The notes under the pieces are model-generated. The model did no database searches. It saw only the letters and a list, made by a program, of their open reading frames with translations, and was not told where the DNA came from. Positions 1-12,343 of a stretch of DNA of 64,000 bases are shown piece by piece; positions within the stretch are counted from its first letter, which is position 1, and each line of letters starts with the position of its first letter. The position numbers and the translations under genes were made by a program. Source of the stretch: Pseudoxanthomonas suwonensis J47 (lineage in GTDB: Bacteria; Pseudomonadota; Gammaproteobacteria; Xanthomonadales; Xanthomonadaceae); contig NZ_AZUZ01000010.1 of the NCBI RefSeq assembly GCF_000513955.1, positions 40,707 through 104,706 of the forward strand, in the 5' to 3' direction.

Positions 1-189
1 GGCGAGGATCCGCGCCAGCGCGTGCTGCGGATCACCGACGCCGGGCGCGAGCGCCTGGCCCGCGCGCGTCCGCTGTGGCGCAAGGCGCAGCAGCGCATCG
101 ACGCCCTGCTCGGTGGGCAGGCGCGCGAACGGCTGCACGCCACGCTCGATGCGCTCGACGCCGCGCTGGCACAGGAGCGACAGGCATGA
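1..189 (+). CDS. MarR-family transcriptional regulator, C-terminal fragment
   Basis: The open frame enters from the window edge and ends at the TGA at 187-189, so only the last 62 residues are visible. They begin with the end of a winged helix (RVLRITDAGRERLARA, the wing and helix pattern of MarR proteins) and continue as a charged helix that would form the dimerisation domain. The ATG of the following MFS gene overlaps the stop by four bases (ATGA), so the two were built as one operon. The natural role would be ligand-responsive control of that transporter. Family assignment rests on a short segment. Confidence 0.7.
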   Translation, partial: GEDPRQRVLRITDAGRERLARARPLWRKAQQRIDALLGGQARERLHATLDALDAALAQERQA

Positions 190-1397
190 ACGCCGCCGGC
201 AACCGCGGCACCGCCGGCCTGGTCATCGCCGCCGGCGTCATCCTGATGCTGACCATGGGCGCGCGGCAGACCACCGGCCTGTTCGTCGCGCCGATCCACC
301 TCGATACCGGCATCGGCATCGCCACCATCAGCCTGGCGCTGGCGATCGGCCAGTTCGTTTGGGGCGCGGTGCAGCCGGTATTCGGCGCCATCGCCGACCG
401 CCATGGCCCCGAACCGGTGCTCATCGCCGGCGGCCTGCTGCTCGCCGCCGGCCTGGCGCTGGTGCCGTTCCTGCCTTCCGGACCGGGCCTGATGCTGACC
501 CTTGGCCTGATGACCGCGGCCGGCGCGGGCGCCGGCAGTTTCTCGATCCTGATCGGCGCCACTGCGGGTCGCCTGCCGCCGGAGAAGCGTTCGTCGGCGG
601 CGGGCATCATCAACGCCGGCGGCTCGCTGGGCCAGTTCGTGTTCGCGCCGCTGCTGCAGCTGGTGATCGGCGCGGCCGGCTGGACCGTGGCGATGCTCGG
701 CATGGCCGCCACCTCGCTGCTGACCCTGCCGCTGGCGCGCTGCTTCCGTCGCCGCGAAGGCGAGGCGCCGGTCGCGCACGAAGGTTTCGAGGACCGCGGC
801 CTGCGCCACCAGCTGGGCGTGGCCCTGCGCGACCGCAGCTAATGGCTGCTGCACCTGGGCTTCTTCACCTGCGGCGTGCACGTGGCCTTCCTGGTCACCC
901 ACCTGCCCGGCGAGGTCGCGCTGTGCGGACTGCCGGCGAGCGTGTCGGCGGTGTCGATCGCGCTGATCGGCCTGTTCAACATCGCCGGCAGCCTGGCCGC
1001 CGGCAAGCTCGGCGAACGCTTCCGGATGAAGTGGATCCTGGCGGCGATGTACGCGAGCCGCGCCGTGCTGATCGCGCTGTTCCTGCTGGCGCCGCCGAGC
1101 GCCTGGACGTTCTACCTGTTCGCCGCCGGACTGGGCTTCACCTGGCTGGCGACGGTGCCGCCGACCGCGGGCCTGGTCGGCAAGCTGTTCGGCCCGCGCT
1201 ACCTGGGCACGCTGTTCGGCCTGACCCTGCTCTCGCACCAGGTCGGCGGGTTCTTCGGCGCGTGGCTGGGCGGCGTGGCCCTGGAAGCCACCGGCAGCTA
1301 CCAGTGGATGTGGTACGCGGACATGGCGCTGGCGCTGGTGGCCGCACTGGCCAACGCGCCGATCAGGGAACGCAGGCTGGTGCCCGCGGCGGCGTAA
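186..1397 (+). pseudogene. MFS transporter interrupted by an in-frame stop codon
   Basis: The frame opens at ATG 186, translationally coupled to the MarR gene, and reads as a 12-helix major facilitator. After about 218 residues it meets TAA at 840-842. The same frame continues at once with WLLHLGFFTCGVHVAFLV and runs to the TAA at 1395-1397 without any shift, giving a normal family length of about 403 residues if the stop is read through. In this family the position before the tryptophan is usually tyrosine (TAC or TAT), so a single base change explains it. A second product could start at ATG 876 but would lack half the helices. It is either a recent nonsense mutation or a base-call error. 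Confidence 0.85.
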
Positions 1398-1418
1398 GCA
1401 CCGCAGGCGTGCAGCGGA

Positions 1419-1904
1419 TCAGCCGGCGCAGCGCGCGCAGAGTCCGTGCACTTCCAGGGTCTGCGCCTGCGGCTGGAAGCCGAGGGCCTTGGCCCGCGCG
1501 TCGAGCTGTGCGACCACTTCGCGGTCCTCCAGTTCGACTGCGTTATGGCAGCGGTCGCAGATCAGGAACGGCACCGAGTGCTGCGCGCTGTCCGGGTGGT
1601 GGCAGGCGACGAAGGCGTTGACCGAGGCCAGCTTGTGCACGAAGCCGTTGGCCATCAGGAAATCCAGCGCGCGGTATACGGTCGGCGGCGCGTCGGCGCC
1701 GGCGCCCTTGCTCTCGCGCACCTTCTCCAGCAGGTCGTAGGCCTTCACCGGCTTGCCGGCATCGGCGATCAGGCGCAGCACGTTGGCGCGGATCGGGGTC
1801 AGGCGCAGGCCACGCTCGCCGCATGCGCGCTCCACCGCCGACACGAAGGCATCGGCGCTGTCGACGTGGTGGTGCGGGTCGGTGCAGGCGTGCGGCTTGC
1901 CCAT
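1419..1904 (-). CDS. zur: Fur-family regulator, probably the zinc uptake repressor Zur
   Basis: This is a 161-residue Fur-superfamily repressor with an N-terminal winged helix (LTPIRANVLRLIADAGKPV and PTVYRALDFLMANGFVHKL) and a C-terminal metal and dimerisation domain. CDRCH and the terminal HGLCARC supply a C-x2-C pair each, as in the structural zinc site of Zur. The His-rich N-terminus (CTDPHHHVDS) is typical of xanthomonad Zur proteins. Start ATG 1904 is preferred over an upstream start because Zur proteins begin near here. It lies 13 bases after gltX and is probably cotranscribed with it. Zur rather than Fur is inferred from the missing Fur-type HHxH iron loop and should be treated as likely, not certain. 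Confidence 0.8.
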   Translation of the reverse strand: MGKPHACTDPHHHVDSADAFVSAVERACGERGLRLTPIRANVLRLIADAGKPVKAYDLLEKVRESKGAGADAPPTVYRALDFLMANGFVHKLASVNAFVACHHPDSAQHSVPFLICDRCHNAVELEDREVVAQLDARAKALGFQPQAQTLEVHGLCARCAG

Positions 1905-1917
1905 GGCGTCTCCGGAA

Positions 1918-3321
1918 TCAGCCCTTCGGAACCTTGGTGAGGGCCGCATCGATGCGCTTCAAGGCCTCGTCGCGGCCGGCCAGGTAGACCGTCCAGGAAA
2001 TGTCGGGGCTGACCTGGGTGCCGGTGATGGCCACGCGCAGCGGCTGCGCGACCTTGCCCATGCCCAGTTCCAGCGCGGCGGCGGTGTCGTGCAGGGCCTG
2101 GCCGACCGCCTCGACGGTCCATTCCGGCAGCGCGGCCAGCAGCTCGCGGGCCTTGGCCAGCGGCGAGTCGGCGCCGGCCTTCAGGTGCTTGGCCACGGCG
2201 GCTTCGTCGTAGGTCTCCAGCGGCGTGTACCAGACCACCGACTTCTCGGCCATTTCCTTCAGCGTCTGCACGCGTTCGCGCAGGGCCAGGACCACCTCTT
2301 CCGGCTTCGGGCCCTGGCCCAGGTCCAGGCCCAGCTTCTCCAGCTGGAACACCAGCTGCGGCGCGATTTCGGCCGGATCGGTGGTCTTGAGGAAGTGCTG
2401 GTTGACCCAGCCGAGCTTGGCCATGTCCAGCCGCGCGGCCTTGGAATTGCAGTTGCGCACGTCGAACAGGTCGATCAGCTCCTGGCGGCTGAAGATCTCC
2501 TGGTCGCCGTGCGACCAGCCCAGCCGCGCCAGGTAGCTCAGCAGCGCGTCGGGCAGGTAGCCCATGTCCCTGTACTGCATCACGTCGGCCGCGCCGGTGC
2601 GCTTGGACAGCTTGGCGCCGTGCTCGTCCAGGATCATCGGCATGTGGCCGAACTTCGGCACCGGCGCACCGATCGCCTCGTACAGGTTGATCTGGCGCGG
2701 GGTGTTGTTGATGTGGTCGTCGCCGCGGATGACCTCGGTGATGCCCATGTCCCAGTCGTCGACCACGACCGCGAAGTTGTAGGTCGGGTAGCCGTCCGGA
2801 CGGAAGATCACCATGTCGTCGAGTTCGCTGTTGGCGATCTCGATGCGGCCCTTGATCAGGTCGTCGAACGCGACCACGCCATCAAGCGGGTTCTTGAAGC
2901 GGATTACGCGGTTCGGGTCGTCGCGGTACGGCAGGTCGAGCTCGCGCGCGGCGCCGTTGTAGCGCGGCTTCTCCTGCTTCGCCATCGCGGCCTCGCGCAT
3001 GGCGTCGAGCTCTTCCTTGGTCTCGTAGGCGTAGTAGGCCTTGCCCTGCGCGACCAGCTGCTCGGCCACCTCGCGGTAGCGGTCGATGCGCCGGGTCTGG
3101 TAGATCGGGCCTTCGTCGTAGTCCAGGCCCAGCCAGTCCATGGCCTCGAGGATGGCGTCGATCGCCGCCTGGGTGCTGCGCTCGCGGTCGGTGTCCTCGA
3201 TCCGCAGCACGAACTCGCCGCCGCGGTGGCGGGCCTCCAGCCAGCAGTACAGCGCGGTGCGGGCGCCACCGATGTGCAGGTAGCCGGTGGGACTGGGGGC
3301 GAAGCGGGTGCGGCAGGTCAT
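1918..3321 (-). CDS. gltX: Glutamyl-tRNA synthetase
   Basis: This 467-residue class I aminoacyl-tRNA synthetase charges tRNA-Glu with glutamate in the cytoplasm. The HIGH signature appears as [15 protein letters not shown] near residue 10 and the KMSKS signature as KLSKRTGA. The C-terminal anticodon-binding helical domain is complete. ATG 3321 begins the conserved [13 protein letters not shown], so the longer upstream frame is not needed. The start has no clear Shine-Dalgarno sequence, but a TAAAAT -10-like hexamer lies 30 bases upstream (minus strand of 3351-3356), so the leader is short. Downstream zur follows after 13 bases. Confidence 0.97.
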   Translation of the reverse strand: MTCRTRFAPSPTGYLHIGGARTALYCWLEARHRGGEFVLRIEDTDRERSTQAAIDAILEAMDWLGLDYDEGPIYQTRRIDRYREVAEQLVAQGKAYYAYETKEELDAMREAAMAKQEKPRYNGAARELDLPYRDDPNRVIRFKNPLDGVVAFDDLIKGRIEIANSELDDMVIFRPDGYPTYNFAVVVDDWDMGITEVIRGDDHINNTPRQINLYEAIGAPVPKFGHMPMILDEHGAKLSKRTGAADVMQYRDMGYLPDALLSYLARLGWSHGDQEIFSRQELIDLFDVRNCNSKAARLDMAKLGWVNQHFLKTTDPAEIAPQLVFQLEKLGLDLGQGPKPEEVVLALRERVQTLKEMAEKSVVWYTPLETYDEAAVAKHLKAGADSPLAKARELLAALPEWTVEAVGQALHDTAAALELGMGKVAQPLRVAITGTQVSPDISWTVYLAGRDEALKRIDAALTKVPKG

Positions 3322-3350
3322 GGAGGCGGGGGGATCGATGGAATCCCGGG

Positions 3351-3356
3351 ATTTTA
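3351..3356 (-). promoter_or_regulatory. Candidate -10 box for gltX
   Basis: On the minus strand this reads TAAAAT, five of six bases of the sigma-70 -10 consensus, 29 bases before the gltX start codon. No convincing -35 hexamer is seen at the expected distance, so this is a weak call. Confidence 0.35.
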
Positions 3357-3458
3357 CCCCGCCGCACCCGTCCCCCGGCGGAACGCCGCCACGCCCCGCG
3401 CGGACGGCCCCGGCCCCCGATACCATGGCCCGTCCATGGCACCCGGGGGAGCAAGGCC

Positions 3459-6056
<2,598 letters not shown>

Positions 6057-6081
6057 GCCCACGCCCGGCGTCGGGTCGCCC

Positions 6082-6087
6082 TACAAT
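6082..6087 (+). promoter_or_regulatory. Candidate -10 box for lpxH
   Basis: TACAAT, five of six bases of the -10 consensus, ends 6 bases before the lpxH ATG at 6094. If used, the transcript would begin at or near the start codon, giving a leaderless or nearly leaderless message. No good -35 box was found. Confidence 0.4.
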
Positions 6088-6093
6088 CGGCGC

Positions 6094-6831
6094 ATGACCA
6101 CGCTGTTCGTCTCCGACCTGCACCTGGACCCGGCCCGGCCGGCGATCACCACCCTGTTCCTCGACTTCCTGCGCGACGAGGCGATGCGCGCCGACGCGCT
6201 GTACGTCCTCGGAGACCTGTTCGAGGCCTGGGTGGGCGACGACGACCCGTCCGAAGCCGGCGCGGAAGTGGCGCACGGCCTGCGCGCCGTGGCGGACGCC
6301 GGCGTGCCGGTGTACTTCATGCGCGGCAACCGCGATTTCCTCGTCGGCCAGGCCTACGCGCGCCGCGCCGGCATGCGCATCCTCCCCGACCCGGCGGTGG
6401 TGTCGCTGTATGGCGAACCGGTCCTGCTGATGCACGGCGACCTGCTGTGCACCGACGACACCGCCTACCAGGCGTTTCGCGCGCAGACCCGCGACCCGGC
6501 CTGGCAGCAGCGCTTCCTCGACCAGCCGCTGCAGGCGCGCCTGGCCTTCGCCACCCAGGCGCGGCAGGCGAGCATGGCCCGGCAGAAGGAAATGCTCGCC
6601 GGCGACCGCGGCGCGTTCGAGACGGTGACCGACGTTAACCCGGCGGCGGTGGAAGCCACCCTCGCCCGCTTCGGCGTGGCCACGCTGATCCACGGCCACA
6701 CCCACCGTCCGGCGATCCACACGCTTCAGGCAGGTGGCGGCGAGTGCCGGCGCGTCGTGCTCGGCGACTGGTACGAACAGGGTTCGGTACTGCGCGTGGA
6801 CGCCGCCGGGATGACGCTGGACCGCCTGTGA
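6094..6831 (+). CDS. lpxH: UDP-2,3-diacylglucosamine diphosphatase
   Basis: This 245-residue peripheral-membrane calcineurin-type phosphoesterase hydrolyses UDP-2,3-diacylglucosamine to lipid X in lipid A synthesis. All metal-binding motifs are visible in order: SDLHLD (DxH) near the N-terminus, LGDLFEAW (GD), RGNRDF (GNxD), LLMHGD and GHTHRPA (GHxH) near residue 200. The length is normal for the family. It follows the kinase gene after 37 bases but appears to have its own -10 box. It is convergent with the DUF455 gene. Confidence 0.96.
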   Translation: MTTLFVSDLHLDPARPAITTLFLDFLRDEAMRADALYVLGDLFEAWVGDDDPSEAGAEVAHGLRAVADAGVPVYFMRGNRDFLVGQAYARRAGMRILPDPAVVSLYGEPVLLMHGDLLCTDDTAYQAFRAQTRDPAWQQRFLDQPLQARLAFATQARQASMARQKEMLAGDRGAFETVTDVNPAAVEATLARFGVATLIHGHTHRPAIHTLQAGGGECRRVVLGDWYEQGSVLRVDAAGMTLDRL

Positions 6832-6856
6832 GACCGCCAGCGGTCGGGCCGTCTCA
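6829..6856. terminator. Nested hairpin between convergent genes
   Basis: The segment contains an outer TGAGAC/GTCTCA pairing (6829-6834 with 6851-6856) and an inner GACCGC/GCGGTC pairing. It spans the stop codons of both lpxH and the convergent DUF455 gene. There is no T-tract, so it could act only as a weak or Rho-assisted terminator. Confidence 0.35.
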
Positions 6857-7657
6857 GCCGGCCTGCTGCTGCAGCGCCAGCAGTTCGTCCTCGTCGAAAC
6901 CGGCCAGCAGCCGCGCTTCCAGGTTGAACGGGCCGCGCAGGTAGCCGCTGGCGTATTCCTGCAGCAGTTCGCGGAAGCGCTGGCGCGGCTCCACCCCGCG
7001 CTGTTCGCAGTACCAGCGGTACCAGCGCGAACCGGCCGCCACGTGTGCGACCTCCTCGCGCAGGATCACCTCCAGCACCGCCACCGTGCGCGTGTCGCCC
7101 ATGGTGCGCAGGCGTTCGATCATGCCGGGGGTCACGTCCAGCCCGCGCGCCTCGAGCACGCGCGGCACCAGCGCCATCCGCGCCAGGCCGTCCTGCGCGG
7201 TCTTCTCGCACATCTCCCACAGGCCGTTGTGCGCGTCGAAGTCGCCGTAGTCGTAACCGCATTCCTGCAGGCGCCGGCGCAGCATCGCGAAGTGGCGCGC
7301 CTCGTCGTCGGCCACCCGCGCCCAGTCGAGGTAGAACTGCTCCGGCAGGCCGCGGAAGCGGTACACCGCGTCCCAGCCCAGGTCGATGGCATTGAGCTCG
7401 ATGTGGGCGATGGCGTGCAGGAACGCCGCCTTGCCCTCGTCGCTGCCGAGCCCGCGCTTGGGCAGGTCGCGCGGATGCACCAGCCGCGGCCGCGGCGGGC
7501 GGCCGGGCATGCGGATCGGCTCCGGCGGCGGCGCATCCTGCGGGATCGCCAGCCCGCCGCGCTGCAGGGCGGCGAAGTGGCGATGGGTCAGCGCGACCTT
7601 TTCCGCCGGATCCGCGGCATCCAGGCACTGGCGGGCGGCGTCGAACAGCGAATCCAT
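6854..7657 (-). CDS. DUF455-family ferritin-like protein
   Basis: This 267-residue protein belongs to the DUF455 family of ferritin-like di-iron candidates. The sequence shows repeated E/H motifs expected to hold a metal pair: AIAHIELNAID (about residue 90), DDEARHFAML (about 120) and REEVAHVAAG (about 200). It has no signal peptide or membrane helix and is presumably cytoplasmic. Its substrate is unknown; related ferritin-like proteins include tRNA and small-molecule oxygenases. It lies 39 bases after purF, on the same strand, and may be read from the same transcript. Confidence 0.8.
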   Translation of the reverse strand: MDSLFDAARQCLDAADPAEKVALTHRHFAALQRGGLAIPQDAPPPEPIRMPGRPPRPRLVHPRDLPKRGLGSDEGKAAFLHAIAHIELNAIDLGWDAVYRFRGLPEQFYLDWARVADDEARHFAMLRRRLQECGYDYGDFDAHNGLWEMCEKTAQDGLARMALVPRVLEARGLDVTPGMIERLRTMGDTRTVAVLEVILREEVAHVAAGSRWYRWYCEQRGVEPRQRFRELLQEYASGYLRGPFNLEARLLAGFDEDELLALQQQAG

Positions 7658-7696
7658 CGTGGACGGCGCGCCGCAGCGACGAGGCGCGCCCCTGCC

Positions 7697-9166
7697 TCAG
7701 CTGGCGCGGCGCTTGCGCTTGGCCTCGTCCGAGCGCAGCTGCTGGATGCGCTCGAAATAGCCCGGCTCGATGCCGGTGACGTAGTTGCCGTCGAAGCACG
7801 AGGAATCGAAGCGGGTCAGCTGCGGATTGCCTTCGCGTACCGCCGCCTCCAGGTCTTCCAGGTCCTGGTAGATCAGCCAGTCGCAGCCCAGCAGCTTCTC
7901 GATCTCCTCGACGGAGCGGCCGTGGGCGATCAGCTCGTCCGGCGACGGCATGTCGATGCCGTAGATGTTCGGATGGCGCACCGGCGGCGCGGCGCTGGCC
8001 AGGTAGACCTTGCGCGCGCCGGCGTCGCGCGCCATCTGCACGATCTGCTGGCTGGTGGTGCCGCGCACGATCGAGTCGTCGACCAGCAGGACCACGCGGT
8101 TGCGGAACTCCAGGTGGATCGGGTTGAGCTTGCGGCGCACCGACTTAACCCGCTCGCCCTGCCCCGGCATGATGAAGGTGCGGCCGACGTAGCGGTTCTT
8201 GATGAAGCCCTCGCGGTACTTCACGCCCAGCACGTTGGAGATCTCCAGCGCCGCGTCGCGCGAGGTGTCCGGGATCGGGATGATCGTGTCGATGTCGTGG
8301 TCCGGGCGCAGGCGCAGGATCTTCTCGCCCAGCTTGACGCCCATGCGCATGCGCGCCTTGTGCACCGAGACGTCGTCGATCATCGAGTCCGGGCGGGCGA
8401 AGTACACGTATTCGAAGATGCACGGCGCGCGCTCGGCCGGTTCGGCGCACTGCCCGGCGAACATCTCGCCGCGGGCGGTGATGACGATGCCCTCGCCCGG
8501 CAGCACGTCGCGCACGCGCTGGAAGCCGAGGATGTCCAGCACCGCCGACTCGGAGGCGACGATGTACTCGGTGCCCTCGGCCTGCTCGCGCTTGCCCAGC
8601 ACCAGCGGGCGGATCCCGTGCGGGTCGCGGAACGCGACCAGGCCCAGGCCCAGCACCACGCTGACCACCGCGTAGCCGCCCTTCACCCGGCGATGCACGC
8701 CGGAGATCGCGCGCAGCGCCGCGTCCGGGGTCAGGGTGCGCTGCACGTCCAGCTCGTGGGCGAACACGTTCAACAGCACTTCGCTGTCGGAGTCGGTGTT
8801 GATGTTGCGGCGGTCCTGGGCGAACACCTGCTGGCGCAGCGCCTCGGTGTTGATCAGGTTGCCGTTGTGCGCCAGGGCGATGCCGTAGGGCGAGTTGACG
8901 TAGAACGGCTGCGCCTCGTCCATGCCTTCAGAACCCGCCGTCGGGTAGCGGCAGTGGGCGATGCCCACGCGGCCTTCCAGCACGCTCATGGCCTTGGCGT
9001 TGAACACGTCGCGGACCAGGCCGTTGTCCTTGTGCACGCGCAGGCGGGTGCCGTCGGCGGTGGCGATGCCCGCCGCGTCCTGGCCGCGATGCTGGAGGAC
9101 GGTCAAGCCGTCATAAAGCTGACCGGCAACGTTCTGGTTGCCGACGATTCCGACGATGCCGCACAT
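7697..9166 (-). CDS. purF: Amidophosphoribosyltransferase
   Basis: This 489-residue enzyme makes the first committed purine intermediate, 5-phosphoribosylamine, from PRPP and glutamine. The start MCGIVGIVG exposes Cys2 as the glutaminase nucleophile after methionine removal. The C-terminal phosphoribosyltransferase domain has the PRPP loop [14 protein letters not shown] near residue 365. It lies 23 bases after cvpA in the conserved order folC, SPOR protein, cvpA, purF. Regulation by a purine repressor cannot be seen here. Confidence 0.97.
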   Translation of the reverse strand: MCGIVGIVGNQNVAGQLYDGLTVLQHRGQDAAGIATADGTRLRVHKDNGLVRDVFNAKAMSVLEGRVGIAHCRYPTAGSEGMDEAQPFYVNSPYGIALAHNGNLINTEALRQQVFAQDRRNINTDSDSEVLLNVFAHELDVQRTLTPDAALRAISGVHRRVKGGYAVVSVVLGLGLVAFRDPHGIRPLVLGKREQAEGTEYIVASESAVLDILGFQRVRDVLPGEGIVITARGEMFAGQCAEPAERAPCIFEYVYFARPDSMIDDVSVHKARMRMGVKLGEKILRLRPDHDIDTIIPIPDTSRDAALEISNVLGVKYREGFIKNRYVGRTFIMPGQGERVKSVRRKLNPIHLEFRNRVVLLVDDSIVRGTTSQQIVQMARDAGARKVYLASAAPPVRHPNIYGIDMPSPDELIAHGRSVEEIEKLLGCDWLIYQDLEDLEAAVREGNPQLTRFDSSCFDGNYVTGIEPGYFERIQQLRSDEAKRKRRAS

Positions 9167-9189
9167 GTTCGGGGGTACTCGCTGCGGTC

Positions 9190-9831
9190 TCAGCGACCGG
9201 GGGAAGACGATGGTGGCGGCGGCTCCGCGCCGCGGGGAGGAGGTCCGTTCTCGTCCACGGGGGTGGGCAGCGCCTCGGTGATCGTCCCGACGACTGCGCC
9301 GGCCCGATCAAGGACACCATTATCGCCGCTCGGACGGCCGTTGCCAAAGTCCAGTTCCTGCACGGCCCAGTCCGGCAACCACCGCGCCAGCCACTGCGCA
9401 CCGGGCAACAACACAGCAACGGCGCGGGATTCGGCCCATGCCGGCTCCTGCGGCAGGCGGCTGAACGCCAGCACCACGATGGCGATGCAGGCGATCAGCG
9501 CACCCCGGGCCAGGCCCAGCAGCAGCCCCAGGAAACGGTCCACGCCGGACAGCCCGACCGCGTGCACCAGCTTGCGCACGATCCAGCCGACCAGCCCGAC
9601 CAGCACCAGCACGCCGACGAAGGCGACGACGTAGCCGCCGAGCAGTTCGGTCGCGCCCGGCTGGCCGTCGTTGCTGAACCAGAAAGCCAGCTCGGCGCCA
9701 TGGCGGAACGCGAACCAGGCCGCGCCGATCCAGGCCACCAGCGAGGCGATCACGCCGACCAGCCCGCGCATCGCCCCGAACAGCGCCGAGGCGAGGACCA
9801 GCACGCCCAGGACCAGGTCGATCGGATTCAC
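9190..9831 (-). CDS. cvpA: CvpA family inner-membrane protein
   Basis: CvpA is a small membrane protein with four predicted helices (starting [18 protein letters not shown], then [18 protein letters not shown] and [13 protein letters not shown]) and a Pro-rich cytoplasmic tail. In other bacteria it is needed for colicin V secretion and for envelope integrity; its mechanism is not settled. An upstream GTG exists at 9840, but GGAGG sits one base before it and ten bases before the GTG at 9831, so 9831 (MNPIDLVLG, 213 residues) is the better start. It is directly upstream of purF as in most proteobacteria. Confidence 0.9.
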   Translation of the reverse strand: MNPIDLVLGVLVLASALFGAMRGLVGVIASLVAWIGAAWFAFRHGAELAFWFSNDGQPGATELLGGYVVAFVGVLVLVGLVGWIVRKLVHAVGLSGVDRFLGLLLGLARGALIACIAIVVLAFSRLPQEPAWAESRAVAVLLPGAQWLARWLPDWAVQELDFGNGRPSGDNGVLDRAGAVVGTITEALPTPVDENGPPPRGAEPPPPSSSPGR

Positions 9832-9865
9832 GCGGCGCACCCCTCCCGTGCGTCGGCCGGTGCGG

Positions 9866-10888
9866 TCACGGGTGCGGCACCACCATGCCGCCGCCGAATC
9901 CGGAGGCCAGGCGCGACTTCAGCTGTTCGGCCTCGGCACGGCTGGCGACCGGCCCGACGCGCACGCGATGCAGGGTGCCCTTGTCGGTGCGCACCGGCTG
10001 GACGATGGCGCTGTAGCCGGCGCCGCGCAGGCGGTCGCGCAGCGCGTTGGCCTCGGTGGCGCTGGAGAACGCGCCCAGCTGCACGGCGAAACCGACGCCG
10101 GACGCGGCAGGCGCGGTTGGCGCCGGGGCCGGCGCGGTGGCCGCGGTGGTCTTCGCCGGTGCCGGCTGCTGCGCCGGGGTCGTGGCCGCAGGCTTGGGCT
10201 TGCTCTCCGCCGGCAGCGCCTCGGTCTTCGTCGCCGGCGCCTGGGCGGTGGCGGCCGGCTGGCTCGCGGCCGGCGCGGGCGGGCTGGCCGCCGTGGTCGC
10301 AGCCGCCGCGGTGGCGGGCGCGGAAGACGTGCCGGCCGTGTCGTTGCCGGCATCCAGCGCGATCACCTGCGCGTTGACGTCGCTGCGGATGCGCACCGCC
10401 TGCAGGCGGCCTGCCTCGGCCAGCGCACGGTCCGGATACGGCCCCACGCGCACGCGCCAGGCCTTGCGGCCGTTGAGTTCGGCCTCTTCCTTGAAGCCCT
10501 CCAGGCCGGCCTGGCGCAGCCGCGACAGCACGGTGTCGGCGTCGCGGGCGCTGGCGTAGGCACCGAAGGTCACCGCCCACTGGCCGGCGGCTTCCGCCGG
10601 ATCGGGCTTGCCGGCCGCCGCGGGCGCTGCCGCGTCCTGGGCTGCGGTTTCGGCCGGTGCAGGCGCGGCCTCGGTCGCCGGCGCCGGCAACGCCGGATCC
10701 GCGGCACCGGGCACCAGCGGCAGTTCGCGGGTTTCGTATTCGCCGCCGGGGGTCGGCGGCACGCGGGTCGAGACGTCCGCCACGCCGCTGTCGGGGGCCG
10801 GACCCTGCACGAGCATGGGCAGGAAGATGACCGCCAGCGCGACCAGGACCGCGCCGCCGATCAGGCGTTGTTTCAGGGTGGTATCCAC
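9866..10888 (-). CDS. SPOR-domain membrane protein (DedD-like) with two SPOR-like repeats
   Basis: This 340-residue protein has one N-terminal membrane helix (RLIGGAVLVALAVIFLP, about 7-24). It then has an acidic stretch, a first SPOR-like domain (about 106-185, WAVTFGAYASARDADTV), a long Ala/Pro/Thr linker and a C-terminal SPOR domain (about 262-335, FAVQLGAFSSATEANAL). SPOR domains bind denuded peptidoglycan at the division septum, so a role in cell division is likely, as for DedD. Usual DedD has a single C-terminal SPOR; the second repeat is unusual. It lies between folC and cvpA. Confidence 0.85.
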   Translation of the reverse strand: MDTTLKQRLIGGAVLVALAVIFLPMLVQGPAPDSGVADVSTRVPPTPGGEYETRELPLVPGAADPALPAPATEAAPAPAETAAQDAAAPAAAGKPDPAEAAGQWAVTFGAYASARDADTVLSRLRQAGLEGFKEEAELNGRKAWRVRVGPYPDRALAEAGRLQAVRIRSDVNAQVIALDAGNDTAGTSSAPATAAAATTAASPPAPAASQPAATAQAPATKTEALPAESKPKPAATTPAQQPAPAKTTAATAPAPAPTAPAASGVGFAVQLGAFSSATEANALRDRLRGAGYSAIVQPVRTDKGTLHRVRVGPVASRAEAEQLKSRLASGFGGGMVVPHP

Positions 10889-10950
10889 TGGGCCTCGCAG
10901 CGCGCCGGGAATGCCTGGCGATTATAGGCTGCAGGCCCGCTGGCCTGCCG

Positions 10951-12207
10951 TCAGTGGCCTGAACGCAGCGTTTCCAGCGCCTGGGCCACGGTGTGGAAGG
11001 AACCGAACACCAGCACCCGTTCGCCCGGCGCGGAAGCCCGCAGCGCACGCTGCAATGCATCGGCCACGCTGGCGTCGCGGCTGCCGCCGGCCACCGCGGT
11101 GCCGGCCAGGCGTCCGGCGAAGGCATCCACCGCCTCGCCGCGGGCGATGCCGTCGAGGCCGGCCAGGTGCCAGCGCGCGACCGCGCCGGCCAGCGGCTCG
11201 ACCACGCCGGCCACGTCCTTGTCCGCCAGCGCCGCGAACACCGCCGCGGTGGGCGCCGGCGGCTGCAGCGCCAGCCATGCGGCCAGCTCGCGCGCGGCCT
11301 GCGGGTTGTGGGCGACGTCGAGCACCACTTCGACGCCGTCGCGTTCGAAGCGCTGCAGGCGCCCCGGCAGGGTCGCCGCGGCCACGCCGTCAGCGTAGGC
11401 CTGTTCCGGCAGCTCGCGCGGCAGCGCGCGCAGCGCGGCGATCGCGGTGGCGGCGTTGGCCAGCTGCACCGGCGCCGGCAGGCGCGGCATCGGCAGCAGC
11501 AGCTCGGCACCGACCTCGCGCCAGCGCCATTGGGTGTCGTCCACCGGTTCGTGGAAGAAGTCGCTGCCCAGGCGGATCGCATTGGCACCGATCGCATAGG
11601 CATGGCGCAGCACGCTGGACGGTGGATCGATCTCGCCCAGCACCAGCGGCTTCCAGGCCCGGGCAATGCCGGCCTTCTCGGCGCCGATGGCTTCGCGGTC
11701 GTGGCCCAGCCAGTCGACGTGGTCGATGTCGACGGTGGTGACCACCGCCACATCCGGATCGACCAGGTTGACTGCATCCAGGCGGCCGCCGAGGCCGACT
11801 TCCAGCACCGCCAGGTCCAGCCCGGCGCGCTCGAACAGCCACAGCGCGCCGAGGGTGCCGTATTCGAAATAGGTCAGCGGGGTGTCGCCGCGCGCGGCGT
11901 CGACCGCGGCGAAGGCTTCGGCCAGGGCCTCGTCGCTTGCCTCTACGCCATCGATGCGCACGCGCTCGTTGTAGCGCAGCAGGTGCGGCGAGGTGTACGC
12001 GCCGACCTTCCAGCCGCCGGCGCGGGCGATGGCCTCGACGAAGGCCACGGTCGAACCCTTGCCGTTGGTGCCGGCGACGGTGATGACCTGCGCGGCCGGG
12101 CGCTGCAGGCCCAGCCGCGCGGCGACCTCGCGCACGCGCTCGAGGCCCAGTTCGATGTTGCGGGGATGCTGGCGCTCGATATGCTCGAGCCACTGCTGCA
12201 GGTTCAT
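10951..12207 (-). CDS. folC: Bifunctional dihydrofolate/folylpolyglutamate synthase
   Basis: This 418-residue cytoplasmic Mur-ligase-family enzyme adds glutamate to dihydropteroate and to folates. The ATP loop VAGTNGKGSTVAF is at about 45-58, and later motifs include TYFEYGTLGALWLF, DHVDWLG and DVAHNPQAA. The length is normal. It is the upstream member of the conserved folC, SPOR, cvpA, purF block, with 62 bases to the SPOR gene. In many proteobacteria accD precedes folC; here a histidine phosphatase gene does. Confidence 0.96.
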   Translation of the reverse strand: MNLQQWLEHIERQHPRNIELGLERVREVAARLGLQRPAAQVITVAGTNGKGSTVAFVEAIARAGGWKVGAYTSPHLLRYNERVRIDGVEASDEALAEAFAAVDAARGDTPLTYFEYGTLGALWLFERAGLDLAVLEVGLGGRLDAVNLVDPDVAVVTTVDIDHVDWLGHDREAIGAEKAGIARAWKPLVLGEIDPPSSVLRHAYAIGANAIRLGSDFFHEPVDDTQWRWREVGAELLLPMPRLPAPVQLANAATAIAALRALPRELPEQAYADGVAAATLPGRLQRFERDGVEVVLDVAHNPQAARELAAWLALQPPAPTAAVFAALADKDVAGVVEPLAGAVARWHLAGLDGIARGEAVDAFAGRLAGTAVAGGSRDASVADALQRALRASAPGERVLVFGSFHTVAQALETLRSGH

Positions 12208-12343
12208 CGGATCCGGCTTCCGCCCAGGTCATTCCATTGGTGCCCGCGGCACGCGCCAACGATACCGCCGGCGGCCCGCCGCGTGCCACGCACGTCAAGG
12301 CGCGCGGCACGCGGCCGCGCTCGTCGTCCTGGCTGGCGTCGCC

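Noticed and set aside
7043..9634. 863-residue plus-strand open frame across purF and the DUF455 gene
   Set aside because: It runs antisense to three recognised genes and shows the same low-complexity composition; no signature motif was found.
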